DNA from: an uncultured Pseudomonadota bacterium
GTDB lineage: Bacteria > Lernaellota > Lernaellaia > Lernaellales > Lernaellaceae
Length of the DNA: 13,171 bases
NCBI GenBank assembly: GCA_937967875.1
Contig: CALBTQ010000612.1
Span: 1-13,171 of the forward strand
Direction: 5' to 3'
Part shown: in pieces, positions 1-7,381 of the stretch
Numbering within the stretch: the first letter of the stretch is position 1
Layout of the letters: each line of letters opens with the position of its first letter
Notes under the pieces: generated by a model
Database searches by the model: none
The model's input: only the letters and a program-made list of their open reading frames with translations
What the model was told of the DNA's origin: nothing
Translations under genes and position numbers: made by a program

Positions 1-48
1 GACTAACATCGGCATCAATTTAAAAACTTTCATTTCACGCTCCGTCAT
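1..48 (-). CDS. 5'-partial gene leaving the window, possible secreted protein
   Basis: On the minus strand an ATG at 48 opens a frame that runs off the left edge (MTEREMKVFKLMPMLV). A second ATG at 33 gives MKVFKLMPMLV, which looks like the basic start and first hydrophobic residues of a signal peptide. That second start has a GGAG six bases upstream; the ATG at 48 has a GAGG eight bases upstream. Only 16 codons are visible, so neither product nor reality of the gene can be settled. It would lie downstream of the DUF1566 lipoprotein gene on the same strand, with about 90 bases between them. Confidence 0.42.
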   Translation of the reverse strand, partial: MTEREMKVFKLMPMLV

Positions 49-138
49 CGGTCTTCCCTCGATTCCGGATCGATTATCCGAGTTACCAAACGACAACCGA
101 TCCGCCGTCCACTCCGATAATTTTATATGGGCGACTTT

Positions 139-834
<696 letters not shown>

Positions 835-902
835 TGTTTTCGCCTTTCATCGGTTCGTCGCCGGGCGGACTGCATGTTCGCCGCAAGCCCCATTTTTCAG
901 CC

Positions 903-931
903 ATTCTAGCGATACGCCGGCGATAACTCAA
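903..931 (-). promoter_or_regulatory. sigma-70-like promoter of the DUF1566 lipoprotein gene
   Basis: Minus-strand TTGAGT (926-931) and TAGAAT (903-908) are separated by 17 bases. Transcription would start near 896, giving a leader of about 60 bases before the ATG at 834. It is divergent from, and close to, the S9 peptidase promoter at 967-995. Confidence 0.6.
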
Positions 932-966
932 CAATGATAAGCCTCGCGGAGTTCGCCCTTCTTTCG

Positions 967-995
967 TTGACAGCGCGGCGGGCGGATGTTTCAAT
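967..995 (+). promoter_or_regulatory. sigma-70-like promoter of the S9 peptidase gene
   Basis: TTGACA (967-972), 17-base spacer, TTCAAT (990-995). The predicted transcription start near 1002 leaves a short leader before the ribosome site and ATG at 1025. The ATG at 986 lies inside this promoter, which argues that it is not the true start. Confidence 0.6.
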
Positions 996-1024
996 CGCCC
1001 GGCAAGTCAAGCAAGGAGAAACCG

Positions 1025-2959
1025 ATGCGACGGGCGACGATCGCGGCGATGCTGATTTTTCTGTTGGCCGGCACGGCCTGGGCGGCGGCGCAACCGGGTG
1101 CGGTCGTGCACGGCGCGCCCTACCCGCTGGACGCGTATCTACAGATCCGGCAGGCTTTCGACGCGCGGTGGCTCGCCGACGGCGAGTCGCTGGTGTACCT
1201 GACCAACATCACCGGCGCCAACCAGGTGTGGAAGATCGCGCGCGAGGGCGGCTATCCGACGCAACTGACCTTCTTCGACGACGCGGTCGATTACGCGATT
1301 CCCTCGCCGACCGACGAGAATTTCATTCTGATCGGCAAGGCGGTGGGCGGCGACGAACGCCGGCAACTGTTCGCGATGGACGCACAGGGGCATCGCATCG
1401 AGCAAATCACCGGACCCGACGAGTTCATCTTCGATCTGGGCGCCTGGTCGCGCGACGGCAAGACGATCGCCTACTCGTCCAACCGGCGCAACACGGCCTT
1501 CTTCGACGTCTACACGATGGACCCGGCCACGCGCGAGTCGCGGCTGGTCATGCAAAAAGACGCGTACCTCGAAGCGCTGGCGTTTTCGCCCAGCGGCGAG
1601 AAGCTCATCGTTTCCGAGGTGGAATCGAACTTCAACAACAACCTGTACCTGGTCGATCTGCTCGCGCCGGATACTGCACCCAAGCTGCTGACGCCGCACG
1701 CGGGCTGGGCGACGTACACGCACGTGCGCTGGCCGGTCGGTCCGAAGTCGGCCGAGGGTTTTTACCTGGTCAGCAACCTGGGTTCGGATTTCGCCAAGCA
1801 GGCGTTTTACGACGTGCGGCAGATGGAGCTGAACTACCTGGACGCGGGACAGTGGGACACGTCGCTGCTCGCCTTTTCGCGCACCGGCACGCGCATGACC
1901 TACGCGCTGAACATGCACGGCTTCACTAAAATGGTCGTGGCGAAGATCAACAAGCGCAACCTGATGGAACTGCTGCCGCCGCCGCAACTGCCCGAAGGCG
2001 TGGTGCGCAACGCGCATTTTTCGACGCGCGGCGATTTCCTGGCGCTGACCTACTCGAACGCAACGACTCCCGCGGATATCTACGTGGTGGAAACGAAAAC
2101 GGGCAAAACGCGCCGCCTGACGCTTTCGAGCACCGGCGGCGTGCCGGTCGAGAGTTTCGTCGCGCCGCAATTGGTCACCTACCCGACGCAGGACAATCTG
2201 GCCGTGCCGGCCTTCGTGTATCTGCCGAAAAACCTCGCCGCCGGCGAGAAAGCCCCGTGCATCATGTACCTGCACGGCGGGCCCGAGGGGCAGGAGACGC
2301 CCGACTTCAGCTATCTGTTCCAGTACTTCCTCAATCGCGGCTATGCGATCTTCGCGCCGAACGTGCGCGGCTCGGCGGGCTATGGCAAGCAGTACCTGGC
2401 GCTGGACGACGTCGGCAAACGGATGGACAGCGTGCGCGACATGGCCGACGCGGTCGCGTTCATTCACAAGAACCTGCCCCAGATCGACGCGAAGCGCATC
2501 GCTCTGCTGGGCGGCAGCTATGGCGGCTTCATGGTGCTGGCCGGGCTGACCGAATACCCCGACCTGTTCGCGGCGGGCGTGTGCGTGGTGGGCATCGCCA
2601 ACTTCGAGACGTTCCTGGAAAAGACCGGTCCCTGGCGGCGCAAGATCCGAGAGGCCGAGTACGGCAGCCTGGAGACCGATCGCGAAATGCTGCGCGCCAT
2701 CAGCCCGCTGCACAAGATCGAGCGCATCAAAGCGCCGCTGCTGCTCATCCACGGGAAAAACGATCCGCGCGTGCCGCTGCACGAGGCCCAGCAGGTGGCC
2801 GCGGCGATGCGCGCGCGCGATTTGCCGGTCGAGCTGCTGGTCTACGACGACGAGGGTCACGGCCTGCGCAAACTGAAGAACAAGCGCGACGCGTATCCGC
2901 GCATGGCCGCGTTTCTCGACCGTTATTTGACGCCGCAAAAATCGGCGGGTGATGAATAG
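1025..2959 (+). CDS. secreted S9 family prolyl oligopeptidase-type hydrolase
   Basis: A 644-aa serine hydrolase of the acylaminoacyl-peptidase/dipeptidyl-aminopeptidase group, which removes short N-terminal units from peptides. An AAGGAG site sits eight bases before the ATG at 1025, and residues 1-20 are a signal peptide ending in AWA, so the protein is exported. The frame is open to an ATG at 986, which is rejected because it falls in the promoter and would bury the signal. Residues about 35-370 look like a TolB/WD40-type beta-propeller (repeated blocks such as WSRDGKTIAYSSNRRNTAFF and AFSPSGEKLIVSE). About 400-640 is the alpha/beta hydrolase: HGGPEG oxyanion region, nucleophile Ser498 in GGSYGG, Asp580 in HGKNDPRVPL, His612 in DEGHGLRK. 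All three catalytic residues are present. It appears monocistronic; its likely job is peptide scavenging in the periplasm or outside. Confidence 0.93.
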   Translation: MRRATIAAMLIFLLAGTAWAAAQPGAVVHGAPYPLDAYLQIRQAFDARWLADGESLVYLTNITGANQVWKIAREGGYPTQLTFFDDAVDYAIPSPTDENFILIGKAVGGDERRQLFAMDAQGHRIEQITGPDEFIFDLGAWSRDGKTIAYSSNRRNTAFFDVYTMDPATRESRLVMQKDAYLEALAFSPSGEKLIVSEVESNFNNNLYLVDLLAPDTAPKLLTPHAGWATYTHVRWPVGPKSAEGFYLVSNLGSDFAKQAFYDVRQMELNYLDAGQWDTSLLAFSRTGTRMTYALNMHGFTKMVVAKINKRNLMELLPPPQLPEGVVRNAHFSTRGDFLALTYSNATTPADIYVVETKTGKTRRLTLSSTGGVPVESFVAPQLVTYPTQDNLAVPAFVYLPKNLAAGEKAPCIMYLHGGPEGQETPDFSYLFQYFLNRGYAIFAPNVRGSAGYGKQYLALDDVGKRMDSVRDMADAVAFIHKNLPQIDAKRIALLGGSYGGFMVLAGLTEYPDLFAAGVCVVGIANFETFLEKTGPWRRKIREAEYGSLETDREMLRAISPLHKIERIKAPLLLIHGKNDPRVPLHEAQQVAAAMRARDLPVELLVYDDEGHGLRKLKNKRDAYPRMAAFLDRYLTPQKSAGDE

Positions 2960-2995
2960 AAAGCGAAGTGCGGTAAATTGTTTTTTTCCACTTGA

Positions 2996-3023
2996 TTGAC
3001 AAGCCGCGCGCATTCTCCATAAT
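2996..3023 (+). promoter_or_regulatory. sigma-70-like promoter of the HDAC-archease-ABC run
   Basis: A perfect TTGACA (2996-3001), 16-base spacer and CATAAT (3018-3023, five of six consensus bases). Transcription would begin near 3030, only a few bases before the AGGAGG at 3036-3041, so the mRNA has a very short leader. It is the best promoter upstream of the three-gene run. Confidence 0.7.
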
Positions 3024-3047
3024 GGCTCAAGTTGCAGGAGGTTCTTG

Positions 3048-4100
3048 ATGCGTCGCACAGGATTTATTCGTCATCCGATTTACCTCGAACATGTGATCGA
3101 CGTCTACCACCCGGAAAGTCCGCAGCGGTTGGAAGCAATCTATGCGATGGTTGACGGCGAAATGACCGATCGGTTGGTTATGGTGGAACCTCGCGAAGCG
3201 AGCCACGAAGAAATCGGTTGGATTCACTCCAAAAGTTACATGAACATGGTGGCCGAGACCGAAGGCCGCAGCGTGCGCCTGGATCCGGACACGGCGACCA
3301 GCCCGGCCAGTTACCGGGCGGCGTTGATGAGCGCCGGCGGGCTGCTGGCGGCGGTCGACGCCGTGTTCGAAGGCAAGGTGGACAACGCGTTCGCCGCGAT
3401 CCGTCCGCCGGGACACCACGCCGAAGCCAATCGCGCGGCGGGTTTCTGCATCTTCAACAACGTGGCCGTCGCCGCCGAGTACGCGATCCGCAAGTACGGC
3501 CTGGAGCGCATCCTGATTTTCGATTGGGATCTGCACCACGGCAACGGCACGCAACATTCCTTCGAATCGACCGGCAAGGTGCTCTACATCTCGACGCACC
3601 AGTATCCGTATTATCCGGGCACCGGCGCCTTCCACGAAGTGGGCCGCGGCGCGGGCGAAGGGTATACGGTGAACATGCCGATGCAGACCGGCTTCGGCAC
3701 CGGCGACTTCCTACGACTGATCGAGGAAGTGGTCAAGCCGATCACGCTGTCCTACAAGCCGCAGTTGATTTTAATCAGCGCCGGCTTCGACACCTACGAG
3801 GGCGACCCGCTGGGCGGGATGAACGTCTCGGCCACCGGCTACGGCGCGATGACCGACCGCATGCTGCGCCTGGCCGACGAATGCTGCGACGGCAAGCTGA
3901 TCATGACCCTCGAGGGCGGTTATCACATCAACGGCCTGCGCCAGAGCGTGCGCCGCACGTTGGAGGTGATGATCGAAGGCGAGGCCGATCCGACCTGGCT
4001 GGAAGCCGAAGTGCTCAACCCGCGCGGCGTGAACGTGATCATCGGCAACGTGCGCGAAATGCACCTCGACTATTGGCCGGAGTTGGCCGAGAACGATTGA
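3048..4100 (+). CDS. histone deacetylase family amidohydrolase
   Basis: A 350-aa zinc-dependent deacetylase of the HDAC/AcuC/acetylpolyamine amidohydrolase superfamily. Visible active-site parts: His123-His124 in RPPGHHAE, zinc ligands Asp161 and His163 in DWDLHHGNGTQ, zinc ligand Asp248 in SAGFDTYEGDPLGG, and the transition-state Tyr292 in LEGGYHINGL. The DWDLHHGNGTQ block and the ISTHQYPYYPGTG loop are closer to bacterial class II-like enzymes (HDAH type) than to classic AcuC. The length is right for a single-domain enzyme with no signal peptide, so it is cytoplasmic. ATG 3048 is chosen over the adjacent TTG at 3045 because AGGAGG is six bases upstream. Substrate could be acetyl-lysine, acetylpolyamine or another N-acyl amide; no acuA/acuB partner is present. 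It is followed after two bases by archease. Confidence 0.92.
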   Translation: MRRTGFIRHPIYLEHVIDVYHPESPQRLEAIYAMVDGEMTDRLVMVEPREASHEEIGWIHSKSYMNMVAETEGRSVRLDPDTATSPASYRAALMSAGGLLAAVDAVFEGKVDNAFAAIRPPGHHAEANRAAGFCIFNNVAVAAEYAIRKYGLERILIFDWDLHHGNGTQHSFESTGKVLYISTHQYPYYPGTGAFHEVGRGAGEGYTVNMPMQTGFGTGDFLRLIEEVVKPITLSYKPQLILISAGFDTYEGDPLGGMNVSATGYGAMTDRMLRLADECCDGKLIMTLEGGYHINGLRQSVRRTLEVMIEGEADPTWLEAEVLNPRGVNVIIGNVREMHLDYWPELAEND

Positions 4101-4102
4101 CC

Positions 4103-4501
4103 ATGCCCTGGCGGGAACTGCCGCACACCGCCGACTTACGCCTCGAAATCGTCGCTCCCGATTGGCCCGCTTTGCTGGGCGAGGCGGCCGAGGCGTTCGC
4201 CCATTACCTGGGCGAACCCGACCGGCGCGGGACAACCAAGATGCGGCAGATCGAAGTCGCCGGCGCGGACCGCGAAGAGGTGCTCGTGCGTTGGCTCAGC
4301 GAACTGCTGGTGATCAACGAACTCGAACATCTGCGCCCGGTGCGCGTCGACGTGCAGCAGGCCGACGACACCAGCCTGCGCGCGCTGGCTTACCTGCAAC
4401 CGACAACCGGCGGCGGGCACGTCAAGGCGGTCACCTACCACGGCCTGGCAGTGGAAATGACCGACCGCGGCTTGCTTGTGCGCATCGTTTTCGATACCTA
4501 A
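4103..4501 (+). CDS. archease family protein
   Basis: A 132-aa protein matching archease, the small cofactor that helps RtcB-type RNA ligase guanylylation and turnover in the systems studied. Seen: the N-terminal LPHTADL motif with Asp11 (a metal ligand in the family), a compact alpha/beta length, and the C-terminal VKAVTYHGL block followed by a terminal IVFDT with Asp131. The gene starts two bases after the HDAC stop and has no strong ribosome site of its own, so translational coupling is likely. No rtcB is in the window; it would have to be elsewhere. The link to a deacetylase may be only operon packing or may mean shared control; this is not decidable here. Confidence 0.88.
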   Translation: MPWRELPHTADLRLEIVAPDWPALLGEAAEAFAHYLGEPDRRGTTKMRQIEVAGADREEVLVRWLSELLVINELEHLRPVRVDVQQADDTSLRALAYLQPTTGGGHVKAVTYHGLAVEMTDRGLLVRIVFDT

Positions 4502-4506
4502 CGTCT

Positions 4507-5463
4507 ATGCAGTTGATCGTCGAACATCTCGGGAAAAACTTTGCGGCGCCCGGCGGCCTGTTTGCGCGCGGCGGCGAGCCCGTGGTCGCGCTGGCCGACG
4601 TGAGCTTCGCCCTCGCCCGTCACGGCCGGCTGGGCGTCGTCGGCGAATCGGGCTGCGGCAAGACGACCCTCGGGCGGCTCATCTGCGGCTTGTACGCACC
4701 CGACGCGGGCCGCGTGTTGTTCGAGGAAACCGACGTGCACCAGGCGCGCGGCGAACAGGCCAAACGGCTGCGCGCGGCGATTCAGATGATCTGGCAGGAC
4801 AACGCGGGCGCGCTCGATCCGCGCCTGACCGTGGGACGCTCGGTGCGCGAACCGCTGCTGGTGCACGGTTGGACGCGCACGGCCGCCGACGCCGACGAGA
4901 AGGCCGCGCGACAGCTCGAACGCGTCGGGTTGGATCGTTCGTTGTTCGAGCGCATGCCGCACGAACTGTCCGGCGGTCAGCGGCAACGGGTGGGCATCGC
5001 CCGCGCGCTGGTCATGCAGCCGGCGCTGGTCGTCGCCGACGAGCCGGTGGCCAGCCTCGACGTTTCGGTGCAGACGCAGATCCTCGACCTGCTGGGCGAT
5101 CTGGTCGCCGAGGGCGAGATGTCGCTGCTGTTCATTTCGCATGACATCCGCGTCGTGCGCGCGATGACCGACCGCTGCCTGGTGCTTTATCGCGGGCGGA
5201 TGGTCGAGCTGGGGCCGACCGCCGAGGTCACGCGCGAGCCGGCGCATCCGTACACCGTCGCACTGATGAAGGCCGTGCCCGCGCTGCACCCCGATCAGCG
5301 CAAGCTGGGCACGCACGCCGCCCCGGTGGAATCGGCCGCGCCGACCGCGGGCTGTCCCTATGCACCGCGCTGCGACCGCCTCAAGGAAATCTGCCGTCGC
5401 GAAAAGCCCCCGCTGATCGAAGTCGCGCCCGGGCATTTCGTCGCCTGCTTCCAGCAGAAATAA
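4507..5463 (+). CDS. OppF/DppF-type ABC transporter ATP-binding protein
   Basis: A 318-aa ATPase subunit of the peptide/nickel importer type. Motifs in order: Walker A GESGCGKT (residues 46-53, Lys52), Q-loop Gln97, signature LSGGQRQR (154-161), Walker B LVVADEP (174-180), D-loop SLD, H-loop His212. The C-terminal oligopeptide/dipeptide extension follows, with PAHPYTVALM and four cysteines, C283, C289, C296 and C314 (CX5CX6CX17C), the spacing that carries an iron-sulphur cluster in studied family members. The ATG lies five bases after the archease stop with no clear Shine-Dalgarno sequence, suggesting coupling. No permease, binding protein or partner ATPase is in the window, so the substrate is unknown and it may serve permeases encoded elsewhere. 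Confidence 0.9.
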   Translation: MQLIVEHLGKNFAAPGGLFARGGEPVVALADVSFALARHGRLGVVGESGCGKTTLGRLICGLYAPDAGRVLFEETDVHQARGEQAKRLRAAIQMIWQDNAGALDPRLTVGRSVREPLLVHGWTRTAADADEKAARQLERVGLDRSLFERMPHELSGGQRQRVGIARALVMQPALVVADEPVASLDVSVQTQILDLLGDLVAEGEMSLLFISHDIRVVRAMTDRCLVLYRGRMVELGPTAEVTREPAHPYTVALMKAVPALHPDQRKLGTHAAPVESAAPTAGCPYAPRCDRLKEICRREKPPLIEVAPGHFVACFQQK

Positions 5464-5479
5464 CCGTGGACAATCCCTG

Positions 5480-5610
5480 GCAGGAATAATTCCTGCACCT
5501 ATGATTTGCGTTCATTGGGTGAACCCTCGGCCGGCGCTTACGCGCGCCAGGAATAATTCCTGGACCTATGATTCATTCATTGTGTGAAACTGTATCCAGC
5601 GCTGACGCGC
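5480..5610. repeat. two head-to-tail 65-67 bp palindromic repeats
   Basis: Copy 1 begins at 5480 and copy 2 at 5547. Each opens with the palindrome CAGGAATAATTCCTG, then ACCTATGATT, a shared TTCATTG and GTGAA, and ends with CGCT(T/G)ACGCGC. The base pair closing the palindrome differs between copies but stays paired: G...C in copy 1 (5480/5496) and C...G in copy 2 (5547/5563). The middles have diverged. The repeats directly follow the ABC gene stop and contain no plausible gene. Confidence 0.8.
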
Positions 5611-5634
5611 ATTGGACGAGGGTGTTTTGTGTGC

Positions 5635-5661
5635 CACACTTTTGGCGAAGCCAACGGTGTG
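5635..5661. other. compound hairpin between the repeats and the MITE-like element
   Basis: CACAC (5635-5639), TT, TTGGC (5642-5646), loop GAA, GCCAA (5650-5654), CG, GTGTG (5657-5661). Two five-bp stems are stacked with a 2x2 internal loop. There is no U-run, so it is not an intrinsic terminator as written. It may belong to the same mobile or repeat block as its neighbours. Confidence 0.5.
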
Positions 5662-5672
5662 CTGGCCTAATG

Positions 5673-5842
5673 TTGTCATTCCGACGGAGACATGCCACAG
5701 GCATGTCGATTGGAGGAATCCCTTTTCGTAAAGCGACAAAAGGGTTCTCTCCACTCCGCTTCCGCCTTCGCCATTCTACTTCGCCAAGGCTTCGTAGAAT
5801 TTTGGGCTTCGGCGGACAGGGTCGCTCCGGTCGAGATGACAA
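5673..5842. mobile_element. MITE-like element with terminal inverted repeats
   Basis: A ~170 bp non-coding unit. The left end TTGTCATTCCGACGGAG is matched, with one indel and one mismatch, by the reverse complement of the right end (TTGTCATCTCGACCGGAG). Inside are nested hairpins: GACATGCC/GGCATGTC with a 3-base loop (5689-5707); CCCTTTT/AAAAGGG (5720-5744) extended outwards by an imperfect GGAG/CTCC stem to about 5711-5753; and TTCTAC..GCC/GGC..GTAGAA (5774-5799). There is no transposase and no clear target-site duplication. GTCATTC-ended intergenic elements of this general look recur in many bacterial genomes, which supports a non-autonomous mobile or REP-like origin. It ends 12 bases from the stop of the lipoprotein gene at 5855. 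Confidence 0.62.
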
Positions 5843-5854
5843 GTTTCAAATGCC

Positions 5855-6367
5855 TCAAAAATCCTTGACGATATTCGCGATGGGCAGGCGCTGCGTGCCG
5901 ACGACGAGGTAAAGCTGTTCTTCGCTCGCCGCGCCCACCAGACCGGCGGGCACCGACGTGCGGGCGACGCTGTAATAGGCGTGTTTGGCGTCTTCGCCGG
6001 TTTTGGGCAGCACCACGTATTCGGCGCCGGCCTGCAGCGCGACCTGCGGTTCGGTGACCGGCTTGCGGCAGGCGAAGGGTTCGCCGCGTTTTTCCTGCTT
6101 GGCGGTGTTGGTTTTAAGCACGAAGACCTTGAGCCACATTTTCTTCTTTTTGACGATCGTGTGGTTGGTGGTGACGCACTCGCCCTCGCGGAAGACGCTC
6201 AGCGTCAGTTGGTCGGCGGGGTACTCGACCTCGTAGTTGATCTGTTCGTTCTCGATTTGCGTGGTGTACCAATCGTTGAGCACGCCCGTCTGCCAGGTGA
6301 TGCAGCCGGTGAGCATCGCCAACAGCGCCAGGGACGCCGCGATCGTCAGGGATTTGGTCAGGCGCAT
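5855..6367 (-). CDS. small lipoprotein of unknown function
   Basis: A 170-aa protein with a clear lipoprotein signal: MRLTKSLTI, hydrophobic core, then MLTGC with Cys22 as the lipidated residue. The start at 6367 is chosen because AAAGGAG lies five bases upstream; the frame is open further to 6484, but that extension would hide the signal. The mature part shows a basic patch (VKKKKMWLKVFVLKTN), two further cysteines (in EGECVTTN and PFACRKP) that could form a disulphide, and a terminal QRLPIANIVKDF. I do not recognise the family. It is divergent from the 6577 gene across about 210 bases, and its 3' end abuts the MITE-like element. No partner gene shows what it does. Confidence 0.82.
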   Translation of the reverse strand: MRLTKSLTIAASLALLAMLTGCITWQTGVLNDWYTTQIENEQINYEVEYPADQLTLSVFREGECVTTNHTIVKKKKMWLKVFVLKTNTAKQEKRGEPFACRKPVTEPQVALQAGAEYVVLPKTGEDAKHAYYSVARTSVPAGLVGAASEEQLYLVVGTQRLPIANIVKDF

Positions 6368-6411
6368 AGACACTCCTTTGCCGGCGAAAACGCCGCGGTG
6401 GATTTGCTCAG

Positions 6412-6440
6412 GGATTAGCAAAAAGCGAAAAATTGCGCAA
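6412..6440 (-). promoter_or_regulatory. weak candidate promoter of the lipoprotein gene
   Basis: Minus-strand TTGCGC (6435-6440), 17-base spacer, TAATCC (6412-6417). The -35 is fair and the -10 poor. It is listed because it is the best-spaced pair upstream of the ATG at 6367. Confidence 0.25.
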
Positions 6441-6444
6441 TGGT

Positions 6445-6471
6445 CCCGGCGGGGAGAATTTTCCGGCCGGG
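6445..6471. promoter_or_regulatory. 27-bp imperfect palindrome in a divergent promoter region
   Basis: Arms CCCGGC (6445-6450) and GCCGGG (6466-6471) are perfect. The inner bases also pair around A6458 apart from one G-G mismatch and two G-T pairs. It lies between the divergent lipoprotein and zinc-knuckle genes, just upstream of the TTGACA at 6495, so it could be an operator for one or both. No regulator is identified. Confidence 0.4.
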
Positions 6472-6494
6472 CGACGAATCGCACATCGTGATAC

Positions 6495-6524
6495 TTGACA
6501 CCGGCAAAGACGGATTGCTATGTT
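6495..6524 (+). promoter_or_regulatory. sigma-70-like promoter of the zinc-knuckle membrane protein gene
   Basis: TTGACA (6495-6500), 18-base spacer, TATGTT (6519-6524). The first ATG of the open frame (6520) lies inside the -10 box, so translation must begin further down. Confidence 0.55.
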
Positions 6525-6576
6525 GCATGAGTTCAGGAGAAGAGCATTTTTTGTATCTGGGGAGGGTCAGGCGCTC

Positions 6577-7302
6577 GTGAAGTGTAAAGCCAAAACCAAG
6601 GCGGGAAATCCCTGTCAGGCCAACGCCGCAGCCGGTTCCGATTATTGCATCACCCACACCAAGATTTACGGCAAAAAAGCGCCGGAGGAGCATGTAATCG
6701 AGGAGGACATTCAGGTCGACTCGATGGCCGAAATGCCCGCCGCGCCGCCGCATGCGGCCGAAGCGATCGCCCACAAACATGAACCGCAGAAAACGGCTTC
6801 TACGCAGGAAGCTCCGAAATATGTAAAGGAAACCCCAATTGTTGAGTCTCCGGTGAGGGAGAAGGAGGATACGCGTATGGACGAAAAGAAAAACGTTGGC
6901 TTCATTCCCGGCCTCGCGTTGCTGTTGGCGATCCTGGCGCTGGTGTTGATTGCGATCAATGCGGTGAATCCGACGCCGACGATGGAAGTGTTGGAAAAAT
7001 CCATGGACACCAAAATCGAAGCGCAGGCCAATTCCCTGCTCATGATGGTGAAAAACGGCGACTTGATCGGCAATAAAATCGCCGACCAGATGCTCGTACG
7101 CGACCTGGACAACCTGAGCAGTTCGCTGGCCAACTACAGCAATAAGGCCGACAAGGGTCTCAAGGCCGACCTCGAAGCGCTGCAGGTTTCCGTGGAAGCG
7201 TTGAAGGCCAAGATCATGAAGCACGGCACGGTGGTCGATCCCGCGCCGGCCAAGGTGGAAGAAGCGGCCCCGGCCCCGGCGGAAGCCGCGCCGGCCAAAT
7301 AA
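6577..7302 (+). CDS. zinc-knuckle, single-TM, coiled-coil protein
   Basis: From a GTG at 6577 this is a 241-aa protein. The N-terminus has Cys3, Cys13, Cys24 and His27 (C-X9-C-X10-C-X2-H, with TKAGNPCQA and DYCITH), like the small DUF5763-type zinc-binding motif. A charged, Pro/Ala-rich probably disordered stretch covers about 30-100. One transmembrane helix follows at about 109-130 (IPGLALLLAILALVLIAI), then a helical coiled-coil-like region to about 212 and an Ala/Pro/Glu tail (AAPAPAEAAPAK). The GTG has GGGGAGGG about 11 bases upstream, a slightly long gap; the ATG at 6520 is excluded by the promoter. A second in-frame start at 6877 has a better AAGGAGG and would give only the membrane and coiled-coil part (141 aa). 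No signal peptide is seen, so the zinc motif probably stays in the cytoplasm. Function unknown. Confidence 0.78.
   Translation: MKCKAKTKAGNPCQANAAAGSDYCITHTKIYGKKAPEEHVIEEDIQVDSMAEMPAAPPHAAEAIAHKHEPQKTASTQEAPKYVKETPIVESPVREKEDTRMDEKKNVGFIPGLALLLAILALVLIAINAVNPTPTMEVLEKSMDTKIEAQANSLLMMVKNGDLIGNKIADQMLVRDLDNLSSSLANYSNKADKGLKADLEALQVSVEALKAKIMKHGTVVDPAPAKVEEAAPAPAEAAPAK
6860..6879 (+). promoter_or_regulatory. strong internal ribosome site and in-frame ATG
   Basis: AAGGAGG followed by an eight-base gap and ATG at 6877, in frame with the gene that begins at 6577. It is a better Shine-Dalgarno match than the upstream start has. It would allow a second product beginning MDEKKNVGFIPG, lacking the zinc motif. 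Confidence 0.5.
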
Positions 7303-7332
7303 GCCTCGTTTCCTATCCGATTTGTGACTCAG

Positions 7333-7361
7333 GGGTCGGAGTTCGCGCTCCGGCCCTTTTT
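7333..7361 (+). terminator. intrinsic terminator of the 6577 gene
   Basis: A nine-bp stem GGGTCGGAG (7333-7341) with CTCCGGCCC (7348-7356), one G-T pair, loop TTCGCG, followed by TTTTTATTT. It lies 30 bases after the stop at 7302 and separates that gene from panE. Confidence 0.93.
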
Positions 7362-7381
7362 ATTTAACCGCCGCGGCTTTC

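Noticed and set aside
986..1024. Upstream start for the S9 peptidase (13 extra residues)
   Set aside because: It lies within the TTGACA-N17-TTCAAT promoter, lacks a ribosome site, and would bury the signal peptide.
2970..2990. T-run after the S9 peptidase as an intrinsic terminator
   Set aside because: A run of T is present at about 2980-2988 but no stable hairpin precedes it.
1139..3058. 639-codon open frame on the minus strand opposite the S9 peptidase
   Set aside because: It is a GC-rich shadow of the peptidase: composition is Arg/Gln/Val-rich without domains, and the plus-strand frame has a signal peptide and a full catalytic triad.
3218..4102. N-terminal extension of archease through the HDAC gene
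   Set aside because: The frame is open but reads low-complexity Arg/Gly sequence; HDAC in the other frame has all catalytic residues, and archease begins naturally at 4103.
5566..5912. Several short open frames in the repeat block
   Set aside because: They cover palindromes and the MITE-like element, have no ribosome sites and no recognisable protein features.
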